A stretch of 45,465 nucleotides of DNA from Candidatus Kuenenia stuttgartensis (GCA_945877135.1 CAMCQY010000013.1:1-45465); one strand, 5' to 3'. Positions 17,954 to 26,932 are shown, counted from the first letter of the stretch. Program-made: numbers and translations. The notes: generated by a model not told the origin, from the letters alone.

Positions 17954-20374
17954 TTACTCCAAAGCGCCGTGGCCGAGGATGAATTTTCGTGTGCCGGCCG
18001 GGCCGTCGAAGATCACGATGCCGACGGCGCGGGGGCCGGTGCCGCTGATTCCCGTGATGCTGCCCTCGCCGTACTCGGCGTGCCGTACCCGCTGTCCGAC
18101 CTCGTAGGTTCGCTTGACCGGCGGCAGGCCACCCAATCGGCTTGCGAGGTCGGACGCTCGCCCGATCGCCGCATCGAGGCCACGTCGGCGGGTTGCCGCG
18201 TCCTTCTGCCGCGGTCGTGGCCGCATTTCGATCCCTGCCGACGCATCCGAGTCTTCCAGTTCCAGCACGAGGCCATCCGCCCGAAGCGTCGTGGGGCCGC
18301 GGACCGGCAATCCGGCTGAGTCGGCGTCGGGTTCGTCATCCCCGGCGACCTGTGCATACTCGTCGCTCCGCTCCCGGCCGGGGCCGGCCCACGGAACGCC
18401 CAACGTCGGGGCCTCGGCACCGGTGACCACCGTCTCGGTGCCGGTCATTTCGGTGAGAAACAGGCTCGGAGCCGAGATACGGCGGGTGCCGCGGTAATCA
18501 CGCATGCGGGAGGCACTGGCGTGGACCTCCTCACGGCCCCGCGTGATGCCCACGAACACCAGCCTCCGTTCCTCCTCCAACTGATCTGGATGATCGAGGC
18601 TCCGCTCGTGGGGCAGGATGCCGTCTTCCATCGCCACCAGGTAGACCACGGGGAATTCCAGTCCCTTGGCGGCATGGAACGTCATCAGCGAGACGCGGTT
18701 TTCCTGCGCATCCCAGGCATCGGTGTCAGCCACCAGGGCCGTCGATTCCAGGAACGCCCCCAGGGCGTCGTCGCCGGGAACCACGGGCTGAAATGACTCG
18801 TCGCACTGCCGGGCTGCAGTCACGAGTTCCTCGACGTTGGCCAGACGATCCTCTCCGCCCTCGTCTCCCCCATCCGCCGCGAGCATCATGCGATAGCCCG
18901 TCTTGTCGAGCACCGCATCGAGCAAGGCGGCCACGCTGCTCGCCGCCCCCCCGGCCAGTTCGGCCAGCTCGCCGTGGAGCCGTCCAAACTGAACCAGCGC
19001 CGTGGCGGACCGCTTCGAGATGCCTTGAATGGAGGCTGCCACGGCGGCCGCCTCCAGGAGGCTGGCCCGGTGGTCACCGGCCCACGATAGCAACCTGTCG
19101 AGCGATTGTTTGCCGATCCCGCGCGGCGGCACGTTTACTACTCGCAGCAGCGCCTCGTCGTCGCGGGGATTCTTGAGGAGACGCAGCCATGCGACCACAT
19201 CGCGGATCTCGCGACGTTTGAAGAACTCGAGTCCGCGCACGAGCGCGTAGGGTACGCCGCGACCACGTAATGCCACCTCGAGCGACCGCGACAGGGCGTT
19301 CGTGCGAAACAGGATGGCGTAGTCCCTGGGCGTGCGCGAGCCGCCCGCCAGGGCGATGGCGATCTCATCCGCGATGCGATCAGCCTCGTCGTGGCTGGAT
19401 GCATCGAGCACGATCCGAACCGGCTGGCCCGGGGGAGCGTCTGTGATCAATCGCTTCGGTTTCCGACGGCTGTTGTGGGCGATCAGCCGGTCGGCGGTGC
19501 CGAGAATATTGGAGGTGCTCCGATAATTGTGTTCGAGCTTGACGACCGTGGCTGCGGGGTAGTCGCGTTCGAATTCCAGGATGTTGCGGATGCTCGCCCC
19601 CCGCCAGCCGTAGATCGCCTGATCGGGGTCGCCTGTCACCGCGAGGTTTGGATGATCGATCGAGAGTCCACGCACGATGCAATATTGCACCGCGTTGGTG
19701 TCCTGGTATTCGTCAACCAGAATCCAGCGGTGCCGGGCGTCGAGCATGTGCCGCAGGTCGGCATTGTCCATCAGCATGCGGGCCACGTGCACGAGCAGAT
19801 CGTCGAAATCGACCGAGTTCGCCGCGAGGAGCATCTGCTGGTATACGGGCCAAACCCGTTGGGCTACCTCATCCACCGGACGGCCCCAGCGGGGCTCGAA
19901 CGAATCGGGCGAGAGGAGATCGTTCTTGGCCCGGCTGATCACCCCTGCCACACGATCGATCGGCGTGTGGGTGAGCGACAGTCCGAGTTTCTTGGCGGCC
20001 CGCTTGAGCAACGAGCCGGCGTCGTCGGGGTCGAGGATCGAGTAGTCGCTCGTGAGGCCGACGAGCCGGGCGTGTCGGCGGAGGAGACGGGCGGCAAACC
20101 GGTGAAATGTTCCCATCTCGACCGGCTGCGGTCCGACGAGTTCCGACACACGGCGACGCATCTCGTCTGCGGCCTTGTTCGTGAACGACAGCGCCACGAT
20201 CTGCTCGGCCGGGACACCGGCGAAGATCAGGTGCGCGATCCGATGTGTCACGACGCGTGTCTTGCCGCTCCCAGGCCCTGCTAGCACGAGCAGCGGTCCC
20301 TCGACATGCGTGGCGGCAAGCCGTTGCGACGGGTTGAGCGAGTCCAGAGGCAGAACTGAAGGATGGGCGGGCAC
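17954..20374 (-). CDS. uvrD: UvrD/PcrA-type ATP-dependent DNA helicase
   Basis: Superfamily 1A 3'-5' helicase of 806 residues for repair, replication restart and removal of proteins from DNA. Visible motifs in order: Q-motif LNPSQRLAA, Walker A AGPGSGKT (residues 32-39), motif Ia FTNKAADEMRRRV, Walker B VDEYQDTN, motif III GDPDQAIYGWRGA, motif IV LEHNYRS, motif V TFHAAKGLEFPVVY and motif VI VGITRGREEV. The end (YEVGQRVRHAEYGEGSI) is the C-terminal Tudor-like fold of PcrA/UvrD, which contacts RNA polymerase. Start is GTG 20374, with no clear Shine-Dalgarno site; an ATG further in is absent before motif Q. Gene organisation is divergent from the alpha-CTD gene. Confidence 0.95.
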   Translation of the reverse strand: MPAHPSVLPLDSLNPSQRLAATHVEGPLLVLAGPGSGKTRVVTHRIAHLIFAGVPAEQIVALSFTNKAADEMRRRVSELVGPQPVEMGTFHRFAARLLRRHARLVGLTSDYSILDPDDAGSLLKRAAKKLGLSLTHTPIDRVAGVISRAKNDLLSPDSFEPRWGRPVDEVAQRVWPVYQQMLLAANSVDFDDLLVHVARMLMDNADLRHMLDARHRWILVDEYQDTNAVQYCIVRGLSIDHPNLAVTGDPDQAIYGWRGASIRNILEFERDYPAATVVKLEHNYRSTSNILGTADRLIAHNSRRKPKRLITDAPPGQPVRIVLDASSHDEADRIADEIAIALAGGSRTPRDYAILFRTNALSRSLEVALRGRGVPYALVRGLEFFKRREIRDVVAWLRLLKNPRDDEALLRVVNVPPRGIGKQSLDRLLSWAGDHRASLLEAAAVAASIQGISKRSATALVQFGRLHGELAELAGGAASSVAALLDAVLDKTGYRMMLAADGGDEGGEDRLANVEELVTAARQCDESFQPVVPGDDALGAFLESTALVADTDAWDAQENRVSLMTFHAAKGLEFPVVYLVAMEDGILPHERSLDHPDQLEEERRLVFVGITRGREEVHASASRMRDYRGTRRISAPSLFLTEMTGTETVVTGAEAPTLGVPWAGPGRERSDEYAQVAGDDEPDADSAGLPVRGPTTLRADGLVLELEDSDASAGIEMRPRPRQKDAATRRRGLDAAIGRASDLASRLGGLPPVKRTYEVGQRVRHAEYGEGSITGISGTGPRAVGIVIFDGPAGTRKFILGHGALE

Positions 20375-20541
20375 GGGAGTTTCGGGGGGGTGGCGGGGCC
20401 GTGTGCCCCGGCGACGGCGTGGCGCTTCGTGCGGTCCACAGGTAGCCGGATTCCGAGCATTTGGATTATATTCAGTGCTTACCGGTCACGGGCACATTCG
20501 CCCGGTGGACCGCAGAATTCATGTCGCACGGGAGGGACCCC

Positions 20542-20892
20542 ATGCCCCGCATTCCTTATAAGAACCTGACACAGTCGGACGAAATGGCCGAGAAACTCGA
20601 AATGAGCACGGCTGAGATCGGACTGTCTGTCCGCACCACCAACTGCCTCGAGGAAAAAGGCATCTTCACGGTGCACGACCTGCTCAACTGCACCCGGGCC
20701 GACCTTCTTTCGATTTCCAACTTCGGTGAGAAAACGCTGGAAGAGGTCTATCGCGCGCTCGAGAAAATCGGTTTTTATCGCACCAGCCCCGCGTCGCCGG
20801 CCGGCTCCACCGGGCCACGGTCGCTACGCGGCATGGTCGGCAGCGTCGCCGGGAGCCACGAGACACGTGAAGAAAGCTGCAGTCAGGCCTGA
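20542..20892 (+). CDS. Orphan RNA polymerase alpha C-terminal-domain protein
   Basis: A 116-residue protein made of an alpha-CTD (residues ~22-80) with short tails and no alpha N-terminal domain. It aligns with E. coli RpoA: SVRTTNCL matches TVRSANCL, and SNFGEKTLEEV matches PNLGKKSLTEI. The DNA-contact residues are kept: Arg31 and Asn34 (R265, N268), Gly62 and Lys64 (G296, K298), with Thr65 for S299. So it may bind UP-element-like DNA or activators without joining the core through an NTD. The ATG at 20542 is set by GGAGG 6 nt upstream; the frame is open upstream. The tail (~80-116) is polar. Similar orphan alpha-CTD proteins are known in planctomycetes; their role is not clear to me. Confidence 0.88.
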   Translation: MPRIPYKNLTQSDEMAEKLEMSTAEIGLSVRTTNCLEEKGIFTVHDLLNCTRADLLSISNFGEKTLEEVYRALEKIGFYRTSPASPAGSTGPRSLRGMVGSVAGSHETREESCSQA

Positions 20893-20953
20893 CGAGAACG
20901 GTTCGGAGGCGGGCAGCGTCGGGTGCGCGGAGATGTACCGCGGGTGACGTTGC

Positions 20954-22360
20954 ATGGACAGAGACATGTCGGCCCGCAGGAGATCGATCGTGAGGCTGCC
21001 GCGATTTTTTGCAAAAAAACGCGGCCATCGGCGGACTGGCTCCCGGGACTGGGGAGTCTTTGGCGACGGTCTGTTCCACGGGACGCTGCTGGTGGCCGGC
21101 CTCTGTTTCGGCGCGATCCTCGTGTCTGGCGTGGCTGCTCCGGAGTGGCGGATCAACCACGAGTTTCGCGAAAGCAAAGGCATGATCCTCGCCAAGGGAT
21201 TGGCGCGAACGACCGTTGCCGATCCTCCCGGCACGGTGACCACGAGTTGGCGACCCTGTCTCCGCGTTCGGTATCTGACCGACGGGACCTTGCGTGAATC
21301 GTGGAGCCACGGCCCGTCCGCCGACAACACCCCTGACCGTGAGGCGGCGTTGCGTCGTCTCGCTGAATGGAAGCTCGGTGAAGAGACAGCGTGCTGGTAT
21401 GACCCATCGGCACCCGAGACAGTGGTGCTGCAGCGCGGCTATAGCTGGTGGCTCTGGCTGCTGTCACTCCTGCTGCCGGGCGCCCTCGTTCTCATCGGTG
21501 GAACGGGCCTGGTCCGCGGCCTGCGTGCCTGGGGCAAGTCGGAGGAACACCGGGCTGCGTCCGTCGGACTTTCCGAACTGCTCGATCCGCTGGCCCAGCC
21601 GGCACAGGCAGCTCCCGGCTATCCAGCCGTTCCCGTGTGGGACGATCTGGTCAATTCACCGGGGACGATCCTGCGGTATCGGCTGCCGATCGAAAGCCCT
21701 GAGAGTTGGACGATGGTGGGCTTTGGATTGTTCGCCGTGCTCTGGAATGCCGTCGTCGTCGTGCTCGCCGTGGGGGCCGGTTTGGACCTGTTGGGGGGCA
21801 GGATTGACTGGTGGCTGTTTGCTCTTCTGGTGCCGTTTCTGGGCGTTGGCATCGGCGGCGGCGTCCTGTTTGCAAGGAGTCTCGTTTTCGCGACGGCTGT
21901 TGGTCCGACGCAACTCGAAATTTCGGATCATCCGATGCTCCCCGGTCGGCGGTATGACGTTCTCCTTGCACAGGGGGGCACGGGTACGATTCGATCACTC
22001 ACCCTGTCGCTCGAATTGGAGGAACAGGCAACGTTCCGGCAGGGAACCGACACCCGCACGGAGCACGTGGTGGTCTGGAAACAGCTGGTGGCAGATTTTC
22101 ATGATGTCAGCGCAGAGCCCCATTCCCGGTTCGAGGCGCGGGCGGTGGTCGAGGTTCCCGAGAACGCCATGCATTCCTTCACATCAGCCCATAACGCCGT
22201 CCGATGGCGGCTCGTCGTGCGCGGCACGCCTGAACGCTGGCCGGTGTTTTCCCGAATTTTCCCGGTCGTCGTGTTTCCGCCCAGCGCCGAGTTGCCTGTG
22301 CCACCGCCTCGACCGCCGGCGTCCCGCGATGCGTTGCGATCGACCGAGGTGACACGATGA
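20954..22360 (+). CDS. DUF3592-like membrane protein
   Basis: A 468-residue protein. Three or four membrane segments: one near residue 40-60, one around 165-185 (WWLWLLSLLLPGALVLIGG) and a pair around 255-315. The extracytoplasmic stretch TVTTSWRPCLRVRYLTDG to CWYDPSAPETVVL recalls DUF3592 (YTVNG-like and CYYNPxNP-like motifs). A beta-rich C-terminal region follows. The ATG at 20954 or 20966 is possible. It starts a three-gene unit: its stop overlaps the next start in ATGA. Function unknown. Confidence 0.65.
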   Translation: MDRDMSARRRSIVRLPRFFAKKRGHRRTGSRDWGVFGDGLFHGTLLVAGLCFGAILVSGVAAPEWRINHEFRESKGMILAKGLARTTVADPPGTVTTSWRPCLRVRYLTDGTLRESWSHGPSADNTPDREAALRRLAEWKLGEETACWYDPSAPETVVLQRGYSWWLWLLSLLLPGALVLIGGTGLVRGLRAWGKSEEHRAASVGLSELLDPLAQPAQAAPGYPAVPVWDDLVNSPGTILRYRLPIESPESWTMVGFGLFAVLWNAVVVVLAVGAGLDLLGGRIDWWLFALLVPFLGVGIGGGVLFARSLVFATAVGPTQLEISDHPMLPGRRYDVLLAQGGTGTIRSLTLSLELEEQATFRQGTDTRTEHVVVWKQLVADFHDVSAEPHSRFEARAVVEVPENAMHSFTSAHNAVRWRLVVRGTPERWPVFSRIFPVVVFPPSAELPVPPPRPPASRDALRSTEVTR

Positions 22361-22785
22361 ACACCGCAGCCGACCGTGGTCCGGCCATGCCGAGAGTCGA
22401 GGTGCAGTTTGACAGGCCACATCGTCAGCATGAGCCCCGTGATCAGGTCGCCGTCCGGTACCGCATCGAGGGATGCGATGGAGAACGTATCCGTGCGATC
22501 GAGCACTCCGTCCTGTGGTACACCGAGGGAAAGGGCGAGGAGGATCTCGGGGTGCATTTCTTCCAGCGGATCACGGACCGTGCAATGATGCCGCCGGCAT
22601 TGTCGACCGGCGCATTCTCAACGCCCTTGCCACAGAGCCCGCTCTCCTACGAGGGGCGGATCGTCAAGGTCCGCTGGTGCGTCCGGGTACGGCTGTTCTT
22701 TGACGGCTCCCGCGACTTCGTGTCGGAGCACGTCTTCGTCCTCGGGCGGATTCCACCCGTCCGTCTTTCGGAATCGAGGGCCTGA
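22357..22785 (+). CDS. Arrestin-like beta-sandwich hypothetical protein
   Basis: A 142-residue hypothetical whose start overlaps the stop of the DUF3592-like gene (ATGA), with GAGGTG upstream, so it is translationally coupled. The chain has no signal peptide and alternates beta strands (VEVQFDRP, QVAVRYRIEG, IEHSVLWYTEGKG, SYEGRIVKVRWCVRVRLFF, FVSEHVFVLG). This pattern, including the PxSPLSYEGxxVxVxW-type turn, recalls arrestin-like (SpoOM) beta-sandwiches; I infer this from pattern only. The neighbours suggest a membrane-linked complex with the P-loop protein downstream. Confidence 0.55.
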   Translation: MNTAADRGPAMPRVEVQFDRPHRQHEPRDQVAVRYRIEGCDGERIRAIEHSVLWYTEGKGEEDLGVHFFQRITDRAMMPPALSTGAFSTPLPQSPLSYEGRIVKVRWCVRVRLFFDGSRDFVSEHVFVLGRIPPVRLSESRA

Positions 22786-22797
22786 CGGAAGCGTGCC

Positions 22798-23514
22798 ATG
22801 GTGTCGAATCCATTTTCAACACGATTCACTCGGCCGGGAAGGATCGAGCCGCTCGATGACGCAGGCCGGCCTGTCGATGCCGAAGGACTGCTTGAACGGC
22901 TCCGGAATCTCGGAGGCACGGCGGCCATCGTCGGCCCTCACGGCACCGGCAAGTCAACGCTGCTGGCGCATCTCGCCGAGGCGATCGAATGCCGTGGTGG
23001 TCAGTCGCCGCGCATCCGTCTGCGTTCGTGGCGGGACGGGCTGGCAGCCTGGCGGGTGATCTGCCAGTCGGTGGCTGGTGCGACGGTTTGCATCGACAGT
23101 TGGGAATGCATTGGCCCTGCCACCCGGATCCTGTTGAGACTGGCCGCCCGCCTCTCGGACTGTGGGCTGCTTGTGACGTCGCACCGTGGACTGGGCATGC
23201 CGGAACTCACGCGGTGCGGCACGAGTGCGAGCCTGCTGCGTGCCATTGTCCGCAGCCTTCCGCATTACCCGGATTGGCATGGGACGCTGATCAGCGAGGC
23301 CGACATCGATGCGGCATTTGCCGACCACGGCGGTAATCTTCGCGAGTCGCTCTATACGCTCTATGACCGGTTCGAGGCGGGCCTGTGCCGCGTCCGTGCG
23401 GTCGCGGGCACCGGTCCTGACGGCCATGACGGTTCTGACGGCGGCCGTGATGGAATTCATGAATTGTCAGACGGCTTTTCTTACGCAGGCGCACCAGAGC
23501 GCAACCTAGGCTAG
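22798..23514 (+). CDS. P-loop ATPase of unknown role
   Basis: A 238-residue NTPase with Walker A VGPHGTGKSTLL (near residue 45) and a Walker B-like ATVCIDSWE (near 98), then LLVTSHRGLGMPEL, which fits an ATPase sensor strand. GGAAG lies 6 nt before the ATG, and the gene starts 12 nt after the arrestin-like gene. The C-terminal ~40 residues are Gly/Asp-rich and poorly ordered. The P-loop fold is plain, but I cannot name the family; the pattern recalls small AAA-type or STAND-like modules. The three-gene unit with the membrane protein and the beta-sandwich protein looks like one functional module. Confidence 0.65.
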   Translation: MVSNPFSTRFTRPGRIEPLDDAGRPVDAEGLLERLRNLGGTAAIVGPHGTGKSTLLAHLAEAIECRGGQSPRIRLRSWRDGLAAWRVICQSVAGATVCIDSWECIGPATRILLRLAARLSDCGLLVTSHRGLGMPELTRCGTSASLLRAIVRSLPHYPDWHGTLISEADIDAAFADHGGNLRESLYTLYDRFEAGLCRVRAVAGTGPDGHDGSDGGRDGIHELSDGFSYAGAPERNLG

Positions 23515-23576
23515 GGAAGATGGTGATCGAGCCGGCGTGACCGGCTGGTCTGCCCACCGAGCTTCAGGAGTGTGAG

Positions 23577-24761
23577 ATGAGAATCCGGCGTCCCCTCTTC
23601 ATTGTGCTGTTGGCAGGCAGTACGGCATGCATGATGCCGTCTGCGTGCGAGGCACAGTGTTGCCTCTCGGAACTTTTTGCGGGCTGCCGCAAGGCGCCTG
23701 CGGCGTATGCGGTGGCGCCCGTCCCTGCGCCGGTTCCTGCGCCGATCTTCGCGCCCGTCGCGGCTCCGATCCCGGCACCGCCGCCGCCAGTCGTCGTGCC
23801 GGTGCAGCAGGTGAGCTACGTTCCCGAGACCACCTACCGGACGCAGTACCAGTGCGTGCCCGTCACCAGCTACAAGCCGTCGAGTGAAATTGATCCCTGC
23901 ACCGGATGCCCGCGGGAATGCATGGAGCAGGTCACTCAGTACGTGCAGCAGCCGGTGAATGTGCCGGTGACGCAGTACCGCGCCGTGTACTCGACCAAGT
24001 ATGTGCAGATGCAGCCTGGATACTCGGCGCCTGGTGCCTACGGCGTGCCGGGAGCGGCAACGGCGCCGATGATGACGCCCACCACCGCAGGCGCGGTGTC
24101 GAGTCCGTTCGCTTCTACCGTCCAGACGACTCCGCAGGCCTGGGGCGCTGCCGGAGCCGATGTGCCGCAGCAAATGATCCAGCCTGGACAGCCGCAGAAC
24201 ATCGCAGCCCCGGCGATGGCGCCTGCCATGGTGCCGCAGCAGGGCATGCAACAGCCTGTCTACCAGCAGCCGACCTTCCAGCAGCCGGTCGTGCCACAGA
24301 GCGGCACGTACGCGGCACCCGCACCCGCGGCGGTGCAGCCTCAGCCCACCGCGCCGCCGATGCTCGCGCCGACACCGTCGCTGAAGCCGATTCCCGAACT
24401 CCAGCGGACGCCGGCAGCGGGCGGAACGGGCTCCGCAGCTTCGACTGCACCCACCACTCCCGTTGGCCCGGGAATCACCGCGCCAATGATGCAGCCGTAT
24501 CGGGCCCCCGCGATCGGCACGCCGGCTCCGTCGCTGGCCCCCATGAGCGGGACCGGCACGGGCGGCACGAGCGCCACCGGCAGCAATGGCATGCCGGTTC
24601 TCCCTGGCGGGGGCCCCAGCCCTACGACGGGCGCATTCCCGAAACTGCTCGAACCGACCGGGCACACCACATCGTGGCAGCCCACCACCGGATGGAATCC
24701 GTCGCAGATGGCACGGCCCACGGGCTACCCGACGGCCGCGCTGCCCGGCCGCGTGCAGTAG
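23577..24761 (+). CDS. Secreted Pro/Gln/Ala-rich hypothetical protein
   Basis: A 394-residue protein with a signal peptide (MRIRRPLFIVLLAGSTACMM) and a Cys-rich start (EAQCCLSELFAGC). It continues with a Pro-Ala tract, then a segment with YVPETTYRTQYQ, VTQYVQQPVNVPVTQYR and YSTKYVQMQ: short Val/Thr-Gln-Tyr repeats with four cysteines between (IDPCTGCPRECMEQ). The rest is low-complexity Pro, Gln, Ala, Thr, Met. It is probably an envelope or matrix protein; similar proteins are common in planctomycetes, and I know of no function. AGGAG lies 6 nt before the ATG at 23577. Confidence 0.65.
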   Translation: MRIRRPLFIVLLAGSTACMMPSACEAQCCLSELFAGCRKAPAAYAVAPVPAPVPAPIFAPVAAPIPAPPPPVVVPVQQVSYVPETTYRTQYQCVPVTSYKPSSEIDPCTGCPRECMEQVTQYVQQPVNVPVTQYRAVYSTKYVQMQPGYSAPGAYGVPGAATAPMMTPTTAGAVSSPFASTVQTTPQAWGAAGADVPQQMIQPGQPQNIAAPAMAPAMVPQQGMQQPVYQQPTFQQPVVPQSGTYAAPAPAAVQPQPTAPPMLAPTPSLKPIPELQRTPAAGGTGSAASTAPTTPVGPGITAPMMQPYRAPAIGTPAPSLAPMSGTGTGGTSATGSNGMPVLPGGGPSPTTGAFPKLLEPTGHTTSWQPTTGWNPSQMARPTGYPTAALPGRVQ

Positions 24762-24853
24762 CGTCTGGCCTGATACGATGACGAGTCAGGACTCCGCGAG
24801 ATGCCGCCCGCATCGACGGTGAGGGTTCCGAGATCGTCGTCCAGAGGCACGCC

Positions 24854-26638
24854 GTGACGAATGCCGAGATCGCAGCCACGTTCGAGCAGGTCGCCGATCT
24901 GCTCGAGTATCAGGGGGGCAATGTCTTCCGCGTTCGGGCATACCGCAACGCCGCCCGGACCATCGACGGCATGGTCGAGTCGCTGGCCACCGTTCGGGGC
25001 GATTCCAGCCGCTCCCTGACCGACCTCGAGGGTGTCGGCAGCGACCTGGCGGAGAAGATCGGCACGCTTCTGGACACGGGAGGGCTGCCGCTGCTGACCG
25101 ACCTGCAAAAGGCGGTGCCGGCGGTGGTGTTTCAGTTGATGCGGGTGCCTGGGCTTGGCCCCAAGAAGGTGAAGCTGTTGGTCGAACAGCTGGGCATCGA
25201 CTCTCTTGATGCATTGGAAAAAGCCTGCCGTGATGGACACGTCGCGGGCGTGAAAGGATTTGGGGCGAAAACCCAGGCGGCGATTCTGGGAAACATCGCC
25301 TTTGCCAAGGACCCCGAGCATGCCCGGCTGCTCTGGCAGGAAGCCGACGTGATCGTGCAGGACGTGCTTGTCTGGATGCGCGGGTGCCCGCAGGTGCGGC
25401 GGATCGAAGGGGCAGGCAGTTGGCGGCGGGGCCGGGAGACGGTGGGCGATCTCGATTTTGTCGTGGACAGCGACGACTCCGTCGCCGTCATGGACAGGCT
25501 GCACGCCTGGAACGAGACGTCGGCGGTGTTGCTCCGCGGGGAGACAAAGACGAGCGTCCGCGGGCCACGGGGCGTGCAAATCGATCTGCGGGTCGTTGAA
25601 CACGGCTCATTCGGGGCGGCGCTCCAGTATTTCACCGGTTCGAAGGAGCACAATGTGCGGCTGCGATCGTTGGCCCGCGACCGGGGACTGACGATCAACG
25701 AATACGGCGTCTATACACTTGGATCGGAAGCCGAGGGCGACAAGAAGCCCAACAAAAGAGCGTTGGTCGCCGGTGCTACCGAGCAGGACGTCTACGGTGC
25801 GGTGGGGCTGCCATGGGTGCCACCAGAACTTCGCGAGGGTCGTGACGAAATCGGAGAGGCCGAACGCGGCACACTGCCTGTGTTGGTGGAGTTGGCCGAT
25901 CTGTGCGGCGATCTCCACATGCACACCACTGCCACCGACGGCGAGGACACGCTTGCCGAGATGGTCCGTGCGGCGATCGCCCGCGGGCTCCAGTACATCG
26001 CAATTACCGATCACGGCCAGCGGGTGACGATGGCCCGAGGCCTCGACAAAGGTCGGCTCTTGAAACAATGGGACGATATCGATCGGCTCAATGAATCCCT
26101 GGCCGAGGAATCAGTGGCCGAGGAAGGCAGCCCGCCAATCGTGGTGCTGAAGGGGATTGAGGTTGACATGCTGGAGAAGGGGGGGCTCGACCTTCCCGAT
26201 GACGTTTTGGGAAAGGCGGATTGGGTGGTCGCCAGTCTGCATTACGGGCAGAATCAGCCCCGCGAGCAGATCACGGCCCGGATCATCGAGGCGATCGAGA
26301 ACCCATTCGTGAGCGTGATCGGCCATCCCACCGGGCGGCTGCTCAACCGTCGTCCACCGTACGACGTCGATATCGAGGCGGTGATCGACGCCGCGGCGCG
26401 GACGGGAACGTTTCTGGAGATCAATGCCAACCCGTGGCGGCTCGACCTCAACGAGCATCACGCAGCCGCCGCGAAAAAAGCGGGCGTCAAGATCGTGATC
26501 TCCACCGATGCGCATTCGACGCGGGGCCTCGACATGATGCGGTGCGGCGTGCTGCAGGCCCGCCGCGCCGGCCTCGAGGCCAGCGACGTTGCCAACACCC
26601 AGACCCTCGCCGGCCTCCGGAAACTGATGAAGCGGTGA
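24854..26638 (+). CDS. polX: PolX-family DNA polymerase/3'-5' exonuclease
   Basis: A 594-residue bacterial family X polymerase for base-excision-type gap filling. Domains in order: helix-hairpin-helix repeats (residues ~50-150, with LEGVGSDLAEKIG and VPGLGPKKVKLL), the nucleotidyltransferase palm with GAGSWRRGRETVGDLDFVV (Asp pair after the G-S-x-R-R-G motif) near residue 190, and a C-terminal PHP domain from residue ~353 (DLHMHTTATDGEDTL, AITDHG, GIEVDML, IGHPTGRLL, STDAHS), which supplies the metal-dependent exonuclease. Length fits. GTG 24854 is chosen with AGAGG 6-7 nt upstream. The stop codon lies inside the left arm of an inverted repeat. Confidence 0.93.
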   Translation: MTNAEIAATFEQVADLLEYQGGNVFRVRAYRNAARTIDGMVESLATVRGDSSRSLTDLEGVGSDLAEKIGTLLDTGGLPLLTDLQKAVPAVVFQLMRVPGLGPKKVKLLVEQLGIDSLDALEKACRDGHVAGVKGFGAKTQAAILGNIAFAKDPEHARLLWQEADVIVQDVLVWMRGCPQVRRIEGAGSWRRGRETVGDLDFVVDSDDSVAVMDRLHAWNETSAVLLRGETKTSVRGPRGVQIDLRVVEHGSFGAALQYFTGSKEHNVRLRSLARDRGLTINEYGVYTLGSEAEGDKKPNKRALVAGATEQDVYGAVGLPWVPPELREGRDEIGEAERGTLPVLVELADLCGDLHMHTTATDGEDTLAEMVRAAIARGLQYIAITDHGQRVTMARGLDKGRLLKQWDDIDRLNESLAEESVAEEGSPPIVVLKGIEVDMLEKGGLDLPDDVLGKADWVVASLHYGQNQPREQITARIIEAIENPFVSVIGHPTGRLLNRRPPYDVDIEAVIDAAARTGTFLEINANPWRLDLNEHHAAAAKKAGVKIVISTDAHSTRGLDMMRCGVLQARRAGLEASDVANTQTLAGLRKLMKR

Positions 26639-26789
26639 GGGGCTGCCCATGCCACGTCGCCGGACGTTCGCTTTCGTATCCTGCCTTCACTCACTCGATG
26701 CTGACTGCGCCAGCTAGATCGCCTCCGCTCCGGCATCCTGCCTGCGCTTGTCAGCAACGCCGGCTCTCGGGGCATGGGCAGCCCCTCAC
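26635..26789. repeat. Perfect 19-nt inverted repeat in the PolX/FGE gap
   Basis: GTGAGGGGCTGCCCATGCC (26635-26653) and its exact complement (26771-26789) are 117 nt apart. The left arm contains the polX stop codon. The 155-bp unit has no gene in it. It may be a miniature inverted-repeat element or a long hairpin terminator. Confidence 0.75.
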
Positions 26790-26809
26790 GGATGTTTCCG
26801 AGTGTCATA

Positions 26810-26878
26810 CAAGCCCGAAGCGCAAGCGAGGGTTGGCAACGCTGGTAAGCGGATTCCCTTGCTTGCGCTGCGGGCTTG
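26810..26878. repeat. Palindromic intergenic repeat (planctomycete REP-like)
   Basis: Arms CAAGCCCGAAGCGCAAGCGAGGG (26810-26832) and 26856-26878 are inverted copies with two mismatches in 23 nt and a 23-nt loop. I recognise the sequence as one scattered widely through planctomycete intergenic DNA; this is memory, not a search. It lies between the convergent polX and FGE genes. Confidence 0.7.
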
Positions 26879-26898
26879 GATGGCGAAGGACCGGCTGC

Positions 26899-26915
26899 AT
26901 GCCATGTTTCGCGTG
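26899..26915. repeat. 17-nt repeat, copy 2
   Basis: Same 17-nt sequence as at 17926-17942, here 17 nt past the FGE stop codon. See that entry. Confidence 0.7.
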
Positions 26916-26932
26916 TCCCCGGCGGCGCAGCA

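Noticed and set aside
22798-23514. P-loop protein as part of a defence system
   Set aside because: No nuclease, transmembrane effector or known defence partner is nearby, and the unit is tightly linked to envelope-type genes.
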